NCBI GenBank assembly: GCA_007130825.1
Contig: SLRT01000171.1
Location: 1-35,267 of the forward strand
Length of the DNA: 35,267 bases
Source of the DNA: Syntrophomonadaceae bacterium
GTDB taxonomy: Bacteria > Bacillota > Dethiobacteria > DTU022
Reading direction: 5' to 3'
A program made the translations under genes and the position numbers. Shown one piece after another: positions 1 to 8,958 of the stretch. Each line of letters begins with the position of its first letter. Positions within the stretch are counted from its first letter, which is position 1. The notes under the pieces are model-generated. The model made no database searches. It was not told the origin of the DNA and worked only from the letters and a program-made list of their open reading frames with translations.

Positions 1-777
1 AAGCATGACCTTTATATTTCGGTGAACGCCGAAGACGCTTCGCGCAGCGATATGGATTTTCTTATTAAATTCGCCAGGCAGGCCCGGGAAGCCGGGGCGG
101 ACCGGCTTCGTTTTTGCGATACTGTCGGAGTTTTGGAACCTTTTAAGACTTATGATATTGTTCGGGAACTGATCGATAAAACCGGCATGGAGATCGAAAT
201 GCACACCCATGACGATTTTGGTATGGCTACGGCCAATGCCCTGGCCGGAATAAAAGCCGGTGCCCGCTTTGTCGGGGTAACCGTTAACGGGCTGGGAGAA
301 AGAGCCGGTAATGCCGCTCTCGAAGAAGTGGCCATGGCGTTAAAACATTTATTTGCGGTAAATATCAACGTTAATACTAAAGACTTTCGTACCCTTTGTG
401 AATATGTGGCCCGCGCTTCCGGGCGGCAGGTTTATCCGGGCAAGCCTATAGTCGGGGCCAATACATTTGCTCACGAGTCCGGTATTCATGCCGATGGTGT
501 CCTCAAGCACCCCTCAACTTATGAAGTATTCAGCCCTGAAGATGTGGGCCTGGAAAGACAAATCGTTATCGGTAAATATTCCGGTTCAAAAGCAATTAAA
601 ATGAAATTTGTGGAGTATGGCATAGATCTTTCCGACGAGGAGGCTGCTGACCTGCGGGAGGCTGTAAGAAATATGACTGTGGATTTAAAACGATCCCTGT
701 TTGACAAAGAGTTGATGTTTATTTATGAAGATTACCTTTATGAAAAGAAAAAGGTGCCGGCGGCAGAAGATAAATGA
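1..777 (+). CDS. Homocitrate synthase / isopropylmalate synthase family protein (NifV-like), 5' truncated by window edge
   Basis: Frame is open from base 1 (KHDLYISVNAED...), so the 22..777 ORF is a fragment. HTHDDFGMATANALAGIKAGA, NGLGERAGNAALEEV and ESGIHADG motifs are typical of the LeuA/NifV (DRE-TIM) family. Confidence 0.88.
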   Translation, partial: KHDLYISVNAEDASRSDMDFLIKFARQAREAGADRLRFCDTVGVLEPFKTYDIVRELIDKTGMEIEMHTHDDFGMATANALAGIKAGARFVGVTVNGLGERAGNAALEEVAMALKHLFAVNINVNTKDFRTLCEYVARASGRQVYPGKPIVGANTFAHESGIHADGVLKHPSTYEVFSPEDVGLERQIVIGKYSGSKAIKMKFVEYGIDLSDEEAADLREAVRNMTVDLKRSLFDKELMFIYEDYLYEKKKVPAAEDK

Positions 778-846
778 TCGGGGAATAAATCGTTGCTTAA
801 AACGAGTGTTCCCCGGCAAACGTGATAAAAAAGTTATAATCAGCTC

Positions 847-875
847 TTTACACACAATATATTGTGGTCTATAAT
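847..875 (+). promoter_or_regulatory. Sigma-A-type promoter of nrdR-nrdD-nrdG (TTTACA-N17-TATAAT)
   Basis: TTTACA 847-852, 17-nt spacer, TATAAT 870-875, about 35 nt before the nrdR ATG. Confidence 0.7.
852..867. promoter_or_regulatory. Putative NrdR box 1
   Basis: ACACAATATATTGTGG resembles the NrdR-box consensus (acaCwATATwTwGtgt-like) and lies in the promoter spacer. Confidence 0.75.
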
Positions 876-882
876 AAAGAAA

Positions 883-898
883 ATGCAATATATTGATC
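883..898. promoter_or_regulatory. Putative NrdR box 2
   Basis: ATGCAATATATTGATC contains the same CAATATATTG core as box 1, 31 bp downstream core to core. Confidence 0.65.
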
Positions 899-911
899 GG
901 AGAGCATAAAC

Positions 912-1394
912 ATGAAATGTCCCTACTGCGGCGAGATCGATACCAGGGTGCTCGATTCCCGGGCCGCCCAGGATTCTTCTGCAATCAGGCGCCGGCGCCA
1001 GTGCGCAGTATGCGCCAACCGTTTTACAACCATGGAAAAAATTGAAGAAGAGCCGCTCGTCGTAATTAAACGCGATGGGCGCAGGGAGCTTTTCGATCCC
1101 GGCAAAATCATTAAAGGGTTGATCCTGGCCGGGCAAAAGCGTAATATACCGCTTTCCCTCTGGGAGGAAGTAGTTGAAAACCTCGAACAGGAACTGCGCA
1201 GCAGCTATATCAAGGAGGTGTCCGCCGATCAGATTGGCGCCACTCTCCTGAAGCGTCTGCGCAGTATTGATGAAGTCGCTTACGTTCGCTTTGCCTCTGT
1301 CTTTCACCAGTTTCCCGATGTGGAAGCTTTTAAAGACGAACTGGAAGACATGCTTTTCGAAAAAGAGCAGCTAAAAAAGCAGGGGAGGTTATAA
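912..1394 (+). CDS. nrdR: Transcriptional repressor NrdR (Zn ribbon + ATP-cone)
   Basis: MKCPYCGEIDTRVLDSR...IRRRRQC..C..RFTT.E motif; 160 aa. Confidence 0.97.
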   Translation: MKCPYCGEIDTRVLDSRAAQDSSAIRRRRQCAVCANRFTTMEKIEEEPLVVIKRDGRRELFDPGKIIKGLILAGQKRNIPLSLWEEVVENLEQELRSSYIKEVSADQIGATLLKRLRSIDEVAYVRFASVFHQFPDVEAFKDELEDMLFEKEQLKKQGRL

Positions 1395-3487
1395 TGTTGA
1401 ACGACGGCACTGCTCCGGTTGAAACTGAAAACACTTCGTCAACAGAAAAAACTTTTAAAGAAATTCGCAAGCGCGACGGCCGGGTGGTTTACTTTGATCC
1501 GGAAAAAATCACCGATGCTATCTTCAAAGCGGCAAAGGCGGTCGGTGGACACGATCGTAGTATTGCTGAGAACCTGACCAGGCAGGTGGTTAAAAATCTG
1601 CAGCAGAAGGTCCATAACGCGGTCACCCCTTCTGTGGAAGAAGTTCAGGACGAAGTAGAAGTGGCCCTGATCGAAAACGGTCATGCCCGGACGGCCAAGG
1701 CCTACATCCTTTATCGTGATCGCCGGACCCGGATTAGGGACGGAAAATCAGAGCTCATGGACGTGGTTAAAGAAATCCTGGTTGAAACCAGCCGGGAAAA
1801 TGCCAACGTCAATAATTCGCCTTCAGCTAAAATGCTGCAAATTGCCATGGCCGCAAGTAAAAAATATTATTTAAGTAATTTACTGCCGGAAGAATATGCC
1901 CGCGCACACGTTCAGGGCGCTTTTCACATTCATGATCTCGACTATTACAGTAAAACATTGAACTGTTTGCAGATCGATCTTTCCCGTCTGCTGCAGGAAG
2001 GATTTAACACCGGCTATGGCTATATCCGCCCGCCGAAGCGAATTGCTTCCGCGGCTGCGCAGGCGGCGATCATTCTGCAAAGTAACCAGAACGACATGTT
2101 TGGCGGCCAGAGTTTCCCCCACTTTGACCGTAGTATAGGCGAGGTGATCCGGGGCCTGAAAAATCAGCCTGATTATGAAGAAATTTACCAGGCCATGGAG
2201 GGCCTCATTTATAACCTGAATACGATGCACAGCCGGGCCGGGGCACAGGTGCCTTTCAGTTCTATCAACCTAGGCACAGATACTACCGAACAGGGGCGCA
2301 TGGTTTCACAGGCAATCCTGGCGGCTTTTAAACGCGGCCTGGGCCACGGGGAAAGTCCGATTTTCCCCAACCTGGTTTTCAGGATTAAAGCGGGAACAAA
2401 TTTTAACCCCGAAGATCCGAATTATGATCTTTACCGCCTGGCCCTGGAAGTATCGGCGCGCCGGATGAATCCCACCTTTAGTTTCATGGACAGTTCATTT
2501 AACCGAACTTACGGAGAGGAAGTCTCCTATATGGGCTGCCGAACCCGGGTTATTGCCAACCGTCACGGCGCCGAGGTTTCTGCCGGAAGGGGCAATATAG
2601 CGCCGGTTACCCTCAACCTCCCGCGTCTGGCGCTGGAATGCCGCGGCCAGGAAGATTTATTTTTCGTTCAGCTTGATCGGATGCTGCGGCTGGGGGCCCG
2701 CCAGCTGCTGCACCGTTTTGAAGTGCTCTCCCGTTTAAAGGCCCGTGATCTGCCATTCCTGATGGGCCAGAAGCTTTATCTCGATTCCGACAAGCTGGGT
2801 TCCGATGATTCTATCCGGGATATAATAAAACATGGAACCCTGGCTATCGGTTTTATCGGGCTTGCCGAGACGGTTTACCTCTTGGCGGGCAAACATCACG
2901 GTGAAGACGATGAAGCGCTCAACCTGGCCCTGAAAATTGTCGAGCATATCCGGCGGCGCACGGACAGCTATGCCGAAGAATATGATTTAAACTTTACCCT
3001 GGTTGCTACTCCGGCGGAAGGTTTGGCAGGAAGATTTGTGGCTATGGATCGGGAACTTTACGGGACAATTCCGGGTGTAACCGATAAAGAATACTACAGC
3101 AACTCATTCCACATTCCGGTTTACTATGCCATGTCCATGTTTGAAAAAATAAAGGCCGAAGGTCGTTTTCACAATTACTGCAATGCCGGGCATATTACCT
3201 ATACGGAATTGGAAGCGCCTCCGGGGCATAATACTGAAGCTGTAGACCGCATCATCCGCCAGATGGCGGCATCAGATGTCGGCTACGGAGGTATTAACTA
3301 CCCGCTCGACGAATGCCGGATCTGTTCCCACAGCGGAGTATTTAGCGGGTCCTGCCCCCGGTGCGGCAGTCATGAAATCAGGCATATACGCCGCATTACC
3401 GGTTACCTGTCCACCGATGAGCGGTTCAATGAGGCCAAGTTAAAAGAATTAAGGGACAGGCGGGCCCATTTTCCGCCCGGAGGTTAG
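1394..3487 (+). CDS. nrdD: Anaerobic ribonucleoside-triphosphate reductase (class III)
   Basis: ATP-cone N-terminus, C-terminal Cys4 CRIC...CPRC and glycyl-radical motif RRITGYLS; start overlaps nrdR stop. Confidence 0.96.
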   Translation: MLNDGTAPVETENTSSTEKTFKEIRKRDGRVVYFDPEKITDAIFKAAKAVGGHDRSIAENLTRQVVKNLQQKVHNAVTPSVEEVQDEVEVALIENGHARTAKAYILYRDRRTRIRDGKSELMDVVKEILVETSRENANVNNSPSAKMLQIAMAASKKYYLSNLLPEEYARAHVQGAFHIHDLDYYSKTLNCLQIDLSRLLQEGFNTGYGYIRPPKRIASAAAQAAIILQSNQNDMFGGQSFPHFDRSIGEVIRGLKNQPDYEEIYQAMEGLIYNLNTMHSRAGAQVPFSSINLGTDTTEQGRMVSQAILAAFKRGLGHGESPIFPNLVFRIKAGTNFNPEDPNYDLYRLALEVSARRMNPTFSFMDSSFNRTYGEEVSYMGCRTRVIANRHGAEVSAGRGNIAPVTLNLPRLALECRGQEDLFFVQLDRMLRLGARQLLHRFEVLSRLKARDLPFLMGQKLYLDSDKLGSDDSIRDIIKHGTLAIGFIGLAETVYLLAGKHHGEDDEALNLALKIVEHIRRRTDSYAEEYDLNFTLVATPAEGLAGRFVAMDRELYGTIPGVTDKEYYSNSFHIPVYYAMSMFEKIKAEGRFHNYCNAGHITYTELEAPPGHNTEAVDRIIRQMAASDVGYGGINYPLDECRICSHSGVFSGSCPRCGSHEIRHIRRITGYLSTDERFNEAKLKELRDRRAHFPPGG

Positions 3488-3501
3488 GAGGTGAAACGGT
3501 T

Positions 3502-4056
3502 ATTTTAAGGATAGCCGGTTTGCATACAGAAAGCATTGTGGACGGTCCCGGAATTCGTCTTTCCATTTATGTCCAGGGCTGCCCGCACCACTGCCCGGGG
3601 TGCCATAACCCGGAAACGCATGACCCGGCGGGAGGTTACAAAGCCGGACTGGGTGAAGTTACCGCCCTGCTCGATCGGCACAGCGACGGTTTAAACGGGG
3701 TGACGATTTCCGGTGGTGAACCTTTTGAGCAGGCTGCTCCACTTGCTGTCCTGGCTGCTGAAATATTAAAGCGAGGGCTGGATTTGGTTTTATACAGCGG
3801 CTATACTTTTGAAGAACTGTTTTCTAAAAGTAAAAGTAACCGGGATATCCGCTTCCTTCTGGAAGCAGGCCGGCTGTTGGTTGACGGTCCTTTTATTCTA
3901 GACGAGCAGGACCTGGACCTTGCTTACCGCGGATCGCGCAACCAGAGATTGATCGATTTACCCGTTTCACTGCGCAGCTGCGAAGCGGTGGAATGGGAAT
4001 TGGCCGGCAGTTTTGACAGCGGCAGCCAGGCGCAGGGCTTTTCTTTGGCTCCATGA
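3502..4056 (+). CDS. nrdG: Anaerobic ribonucleotide reductase-activating protein (radical SAM); start probably AUU at 3502 rather than TTG at 3520
   Basis: IVDGPGIRLSIYVQGCPHHCPGCHNPETHD with CxxxCxxC; AGGAGGTG at 3486-3493 is well spaced from ATT 3502, and ILRIAGLHTESIVDGPG matches the usual NrdG N-terminus. Confidence 0.93.
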   Translation: MLRIAGLHTESIVDGPGIRLSIYVQGCPHHCPGCHNPETHDPAGGYKAGLGEVTALLDRHSDGLNGVTISGGEPFEQAAPLAVLAAEILKRGLDLVLYSGYTFEELFSKSKSNRDIRFLLEAGRLLVDGPFILDEQDLDLAYRGSRNQRLIDLPVSLRSCEAVEWELAGSFDSGSQAQGFSLAP

Positions 4057-4102
4057 AGATGGGGCCGTTTGACCGGCGCTGGATTATTACCGGAGGCACA
4101 AG

Positions 4103-4939
4103 GTGCAGCGGACCGAAAAAGGTTTCAAACTATATAAAGAAGGTGAATTGGTTTACCTGCAAGCTTCTGTATTAGCTGCAAGCGGGTTTGTCGATCACGC
4201 CTTTTCCACCCGCCGGGGAGGCTGCAGCAGCGGTGCTTTTGCTTCCCTGAACACCGGTTTTCATGTCGGTGATAGCCGGGAAAATGTCCGGCAGAACAGG
4301 CGAATATTTTTCGAAAAGTTTAACTATGATTACCGCTTTATTGTTTCCTCTAACCAGGTTCACGGCACTAACCTGAAGGTTTTCGATCAAAGTAATTGCG
4401 GGGAAGGAGCCCTGCCGCTTACTGCCCGCGCTGAATGCGACGCCCTGGTCACTGCTGAACCGGGACTGCCGCTGGCGGCATACTCTGCCGATTGCCAGTT
4501 GATCTATTTTGCGTCATGGCAAAAAAAACCCGTTGTAGCGCTTGCTCATGCCGGCTGGCGGGGAACGCTGAGCGGTATTGGCGGTAAAGTGGTCTGCTAC
4601 TTGAAAGAACATTTTTCGGCGCATCCGGAGAGTATTTTTGTGGCCCTTGGTCCGGCTGTCTGCAGGAATTGCTATAAAATCGATCACCAGGCAGCTGCGC
4701 AATTTCAGTCCGCGGGGTGGGATAACTCCGCTTATATGGATCCGGCCGGAAAAGGAGAATGGAATCTCGACCTCTCAACGATCAATGCCGAACAACTTCT
4801 CCAGGCCGGGGTCAGGGAAAAAAATATGGCACGCAATTACTGGTGCACCTCCTGTTATCCGGAATTATTTTATTCATACCGCCGGGAAAAAGGGATAACC
4901 GGGAGGATGATCGGCTTCATATCAATCAGTACTACTTAG
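4103..4939 (+). CDS. pgeF: Peptidoglycan editing factor PgeF / YfiH-family (polyphenol oxidase-like)
   Basis: DHAFSTRRGG, NQVHG, YSADCQLIYF, AHAGWRGTLSGI, LGPAVCRNCYKI and RNYWCTSCYPELFYSYRREKG are family motifs; GTG start with GGAGG upstream. Confidence 0.93.
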   Translation: MQRTEKGFKLYKEGELVYLQASVLAASGFVDHAFSTRRGGCSSGAFASLNTGFHVGDSRENVRQNRRIFFEKFNYDYRFIVSSNQVHGTNLKVFDQSNCGEGALPLTARAECDALVTAEPGLPLAAYSADCQLIYFASWQKKPVVALAHAGWRGTLSGIGGKVVCYLKEHFSAHPESIFVALGPAVCRNCYKIDHQAAAQFQSAGWDNSAYMDPAGKGEWNLDLSTINAEQLLQAGVREKNMARNYWCTSCYPELFYSYRREKGITGRMIGFISISTT

Positions 4940-4963
4940 CATGATGTCAGGAGGCAGTTCCGC

Positions 4964-6028
4964 TTGAAAAAAAAGCGCACCAGGCAGGGCAGACAACAAC
5001 TTGCGGTTTTACCCGGACAGGGGCGGCGGTTTAGTTTCAGCCGTTTAAAACAGGCCTTCGTCTACTATGTTCTACTGCTGTTAGCCCTGGTAATTATCGT
5101 GCAGCTTGGTTATCACTGGCTGGGTGAACAATTCCTGGCCTGGCGGCTGCAGGTGGTGACGGCCGATCTGGATGTTTTTGAGCAAAAAAAACAAGTCGGC
5201 GGCCTGGTTACCCGCCATGAAGAGGTTATCAATGCCCCCGCTTTTGGGGTTATTTTGGAACTGGCAGAGCCCGGAAAACGGGTTTCTGTGGGTGACGACC
5301 TGGTCACCATGGGTGTTTTTTCCCGTTCAGCGGCGCAAAACCGGCAGGAATCAGGTCAGGAGCAGGTAGAGGAAAATGAACCCGAATCGCATGATTTCGA
5401 AGAAGTTATTACCGTTACAGGCGACCAGGCCGGCTTATTATCGTATTACCTTGACGGTTGGGAGAAACAAAGCGGTCCTTTTTACCTTTCAGAGGAAGAT
5501 TATCTCGAAAACCGGCGGGAAGGTTCCATGACCAGGGAAAAAGAACAGGTTGAAGCGAGGCAGCCGATACTGAAAATCGTTGATAACTGGCGCTGGTATT
5601 TCAACATAATTTTGCCCCTGCATCCGGGGCGCGAGGTAGCCGGGGAGCATACTGTCGAGCTTGAATTCAGTTTTGCGCCGGGTGAACCGGTTAAGGCCGA
5701 GCTGTATGAATCTCAGATTAACGAAGACGAACGGGAAGTGCGCCTGAGCTATCTTATTCAAAAGCAGGCTGATGGTTTTGAAGAGGTTCGCTGGACAGAA
5801 GCTACTTTACTTTATTCCAGGCAGCGGGGTATAATTGTGCCGTCGGATGCAGTATTTAAAAAAGATCACCGGACTGGAGTTTACCTGAACAAGGGCGGAA
5901 GAGTTGTTTTTCAGCCGGTTACAGTAGTTGAGCAGCAGGGAGATAAAACGATGGTCGACGGCCTGGAACCGCAAAGCCTGGTCATTACGCGCCATGAGAT
6001 GGTCGAAGAAGGCCGGCGGTTAAACTAA
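4964..6028 (+). CDS. HlyD-family-like membrane-anchored protein
   Basis: N-terminal basic stretch and one TM helix (YYVLLLLALVIIVQLGYHWLG), then biotinyl/barrel-sandwich-like and C-terminal DAVFKKDHRTGVYLNKGGRVVFQPVTVV adaptor-like segment. TTG start. Confidence 0.65.
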   Translation: MKKKRTRQGRQQLAVLPGQGRRFSFSRLKQAFVYYVLLLLALVIIVQLGYHWLGEQFLAWRLQVVTADLDVFEQKKQVGGLVTRHEEVINAPAFGVILELAEPGKRVSVGDDLVTMGVFSRSAAQNRQESGQEQVEENEPESHDFEEVITVTGDQAGLLSYYLDGWEKQSGPFYLSEEDYLENRREGSMTREKEQVEARQPILKIVDNWRWYFNIILPLHPGREVAGEHTVELEFSFAPGEPVKAELYESQINEDEREVRLSYLIQKQADGFEEVRWTEATLLYSRQRGIIVPSDAVFKKDHRTGVYLNKGGRVVFQPVTVVEQQGDKTMVDGLEPQSLVITRHEMVEEGRRLN

Positions 6029-6158
6029 GTATTGATAAAACCGCCCAGCTGAGCTTCCGCCCTTCGATTAAAAGAAATTTTGCTGCGCCCCGCGTTTAAG
6101 GGTAACTGATCTGGTGCCGGTTGGCTTTAAACCCGGCCATGGAGAGGAAAGATCTCAT

Positions 6159-6830
6159 TTGCTTGCTGAAAATTACAAGAAGGTACTTTCGGCTATTGAT
6201 AACGCGGCCCGGAATGCAGGCCGCCACCCCGAAGAGGTCAGGCTGATCGCTGTAACTAAAAGCGCCGGCATTGAAGATATAAGACGGGCGGTGGCCCTGG
6301 GCATTAAGGATTTTGGCGCAAACAGGGTCCAGGAAGAGGCGGATAAAGTTAACAGCGTACCTGAAGCCCGGTGGCATTTTATCGGTCATTTGCAGAGAAA
6401 CAAGGTAAAATATGTCCTGCCTGTTTATTTATTGGTGCAAACACTTGACCGTCTTTCCCTGGCCGGTGAGCTGCAGCGTTGTGCGGAAAAATTTGATCAA
6501 GAGGTAAAGGTGCTTGTCCAGGTCAACACTTCCGGGGAAAAAAGCAAGTTTGGACTGGCGCCGGGAGAGTTAAACGGCTTTTTAAAAGAAATCAACGGTT
6601 TTGATCGCTTAAACGTGCTGGGGTTAATGACCATGGCTCCCTTTGTCGATGACGCCGAAGAAGTTCGCCCTTATTTCAGGAGACTGCGCCAGCTGCGCGA
6701 TGAAAATGCCCGACCGGGCCTGGAACTGCCCGAGCTTTCCATGGGCATGACCAATGATTTTGTCGTCGCGATTGAAGAAGGGGCGACCATGGTTCGTATC
6801 GGCGGTGCCTTGTTTGGCAGAAAATATTAG
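6159..6830 (+). CDS. yggS: YggS-family pyridoxal-phosphate homeostasis protein
   Basis: [56 protein letters not shown] motifs. ORF track begins at 6114; TTG 6159 fits homologue N-termini ([10 protein letters not shown]). Confidence 0.95.
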   Translation: MLAENYKKVLSAIDNAARNAGRHPEEVRLIAVTKSAGIEDIRRAVALGIKDFGANRVQEEADKVNSVPEARWHFIGHLQRNKVKYVLPVYLLVQTLDRLSLAGELQRCAEKFDQEVKVLVQVNTSGEKSKFGLAPGELNGFLKEINGFDRLNVLGLMTMAPFVDDAEEVRPYFRRLRQLRDENARPGLELPELSMGMTNDFVVAIEEGATMVRIGGALFGRKY

Positions 6831-6902
6831 CAGGCATTGGAAAGTTTTCGGTTTTTAGTCAAAACAAAAAATACTATTATCGGCGCTGGAAAGCACCGGA
6901 AG

Positions 6903-6939
6903 CGGTTAATTTCTCCCTATCTGTTAAGCAAATTAACCG
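6903..6939. repeat. 10-nt perfect inverted repeat CGGTTAATTT-N17-AAATTAACCG upstream of yggT
   Basis: Arms 6903-6912 and 6930-6939 are perfect reverse complements. Confidence 0.85.
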
Positions 6940-6963
6940 TAGTAGAGAAAGCAGGTGATTGTT

Positions 6964-7248
6964 ATGACTCTGGTAGCAGAAGGTTTGCTGTTTTTTATTA
7001 ATATTTACACATTTATTCTCTTTGGCCGAATAATTATGTCCTGGTTTATGATGAGTGCGGGTGGAAGCGAAACGATGTCTTTAATTTACAGTATTCTTTA
7101 TGGCCTGACCGAGCCTTTGCTGGCGCCGCTGCGCAGTATCATTCCAACATTGAAAATGGGTATGGGCGCCCTGGATCTTTCACCGATTATTCTTTTAATT
7201 CTGCTGAGGATTGCGCGGCAGATAGTATACCAGTACATCTATTTTTAA
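6964..7248 (+). CDS. yggT: YggT-family membrane protein
   Basis: Two hydrophobic segments, FGRIIMSWF, GLTEPLLAPLRSIIP, LSPIILLILLRI motifs; ATG 6964 preferred over GTG 6955. Confidence 0.9.
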   Translation: MTLVAEGLLFFINIYTFILFGRIIMSWFMMSAGGSETMSLIYSILYGLTEPLLAPLRSIIPTLKMGMGALDLSPIILLILLRIARQIVYQYIYF

Positions 7249-7265
7249 AGGCGGGAGGCTGATAA

Positions 7266-8033
7266 ATGACGTGGGGATTTTCCCTCTCTGAGGAAGAAAA
7301 AAAGTGGCAGCAGCATTTAGAACGCAAGCTGGAAGACATAAAAAGCAGTGGAACGTACAGCACCGCGTTTTTAGACCCGCGGCAGCTGGAGCTGGCGGAA
7401 GCGGTTATCAGGAATAAGAGCGGTCTTTCTTACACGGTATACGGGGGTTATTCCGAGGCGGAAAGAAATGCTTTGCATATTTTCCCCGCTCAGCATCAAG
7501 GGGCGCTTCCGCCGGTTACGGCAGTGCTGGTCGAATGGAAAGGCGGCCGGGATGAGACCTCACACCGTGATCTGTTGGGCTCGGTATTGGCATTGGGTTT
7601 ACGCCGCGATCAGATTGGCGATATTATTATGCTGCAAGAAGGTGCAGCGGCTGTAATGGTTATGCAATCGAAAGCTGATTTTATTTGCTCCAACCTGGAT
7701 CAAGTCGGCCCACTGCCGGTAAAGTGCTCTATCGTTGAACCTGCACAGCTGCCTCTGGTTAAGGCTAACGGTAAAGAAATTAAGGGCACTGTGGCCAGTT
7801 TGCGCGTTGATTCCCTGCTTTCGCTTGGCTTCGGCATATCCAGGTCAAGGGTAGTGCGCATGATCAAGGCCGGATTGGTCATAGTAAACTGGCATCCGGT
7901 CAATTCACCGTCCCTGCAGCTTAAAGAAGGTGATCAAATATCGCTGAGAGGGCGGGGACGTTTGCTGCTCGATGCGGTGGAAGGAGAATCCCGTAAAGGT
8001 AGAATACGCTTAAAATTGAAAAAATATAGTTAA
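7266..8033 (+). CDS. ylmH: YlmH-like S4-domain RNA-binding protein
   Basis: S4 domain SLRVDSLLSLGFGISRSRVVRMIKAGLVIVNW near C-terminus; synteny with yggS-yggT-divIVA. Confidence 0.92.
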   Translation: MTWGFSLSEEEKKWQQHLERKLEDIKSSGTYSTAFLDPRQLELAEAVIRNKSGLSYTVYGGYSEAERNALHIFPAQHQGALPPVTAVLVEWKGGRDETSHRDLLGSVLALGLRRDQIGDIIMLQEGAAAVMVMQSKADFICSNLDQVGPLPVKCSIVEPAQLPLVKANGKEIKGTVASLRVDSLLSLGFGISRSRVVRMIKAGLVIVNWHPVNSPSLQLKEGDQISLRGRGRLLLDAVEGESRKGRIRLKLKKYS

Positions 8034-8131
8034 AGAGCAGGAAAAGGGGTTACTTTGTCGAATTTTGTCTTGCAGCAAAAATCTGCAGCTAAAAAGTGCA
8101 TTAAGATATTTTCATATTGCAGGCCGAGAAG

Positions 8132-8161
8132 TTGCTATATTGTCAAGACTATATTTATAAT
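8132..8161 (+). promoter_or_regulatory. Candidate divIVA promoter TTGCTA-N18-TATAAT
   Basis: TTGCTA 8132-8137 and TATAAT 8156-8161 upstream of AAGGAGG and ATG 8188. Confidence 0.5.
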
Positions 8162-8187
8162 TATTTTATGTTGAAGGAGGTTTAACA

Positions 8188-8937
8188 ATGGGTATCACAC
8201 CGATGGACATACAAAACAAAGAATTTGAACGTTCTTTTCGCGGCTATGACATTGAAGATGTTGACGATTTTTTGGATCGGGTAGCCAAGGAACTCGAGGA
8301 ACTGCTCCGTGAGAATACTGAAATGAAAGATCAGGTCAGCCATTTACAGGAAAAAAACAAGAACTATCAAAAACTGGAAGGAACTATGCACAATGCTATT
8401 GTCGTGGCCCAGGAGACAGCGGAAGAAGTTAAACAAAACGCCAAACGGGAAGCTGATTTAATCCGGAGGGAAGCGGAAAAAGATGCGCAGCGTATAGTTG
8501 AAGATGCCCGCTACCGATCCGGTAAAATTTTAGCTGAACAAGAAGAGCTCTTTAAACAAGCCCGGGTTTTTAGAATGCGGTTCCGCTCTTTTATCGAGGC
8601 CCAGCTGTCATCCCTGGAAAGCGAAGATTGGCTGCAGGAGGCACAATACGAACAAGAAGCCGGCGGATTAAAAAAGGGCTATGAACCACGCGGACAGTAC
8701 GAATCGCAAACAGAATCTCAGCCCGGCCCGGAATTCAGGCAGTCCCTGGATTACAGTTCCATGGAGGATTATGATTCAAAACCTGATTTTGAACCGAAAC
8801 CGGACAATGATCTAAATTTTGATTTTGAACCTGAACCTGAACCTGAGCCTAAGCCCGATCCGGATTATGGATCAAAAACTGGTTATAGACCGAAACGAAA
8901 TGATGATGATGATTTTGATGCGGATCCTGATTTTTAG
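8188..8937 (+). CDS. divIVA: DivIVA-domain protein with long acidic low-complexity C-terminal tail
   Basis: MGITPMDIQNKEFERSFRGYDIEDVDDFLDRV N-terminus; coiled coil; tail FEPEPEPEPKPDPDYG...DDDDFDADPDF. Confidence 0.95.
   Translation: MGITPMDIQNKEFERSFRGYDIEDVDDFLDRVAKELEELLRENTEMKDQVSHLQEKNKNYQKLEGTMHNAIVVAQETAEEVKQNAKREADLIRREAEKDAQRIVEDARYRSGKILAEQEELFKQARVFRMRFRSFIEAQLSSLESEDWLQEAQYEQEAGGLKKGYEPRGQYESQTESQPGPEFRQSLDYSSMEDYDSKPDFEPKPDNDLNFDFEPEPEPEPKPDPDYGSKTGYRPKRNDDDDFDADPDF
8827..8850 (+). repeat. In-frame hexanucleotide tandem repeat (GA[A/G]CCT)x4 encoding EPEPEPEP in the divIVA tail
   Basis: gaacct gaacct gaacct gagcct read directly. Confidence 0.85.
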
Positions 8938-8958
8938 GGTTGTAAAGTCCACCGCATG

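Noticed and set aside
840-1307. 155-aa antisense ORF opposite nrdR
   Set aside because: Overlaps nrdR and its regulatory region; no family motif.
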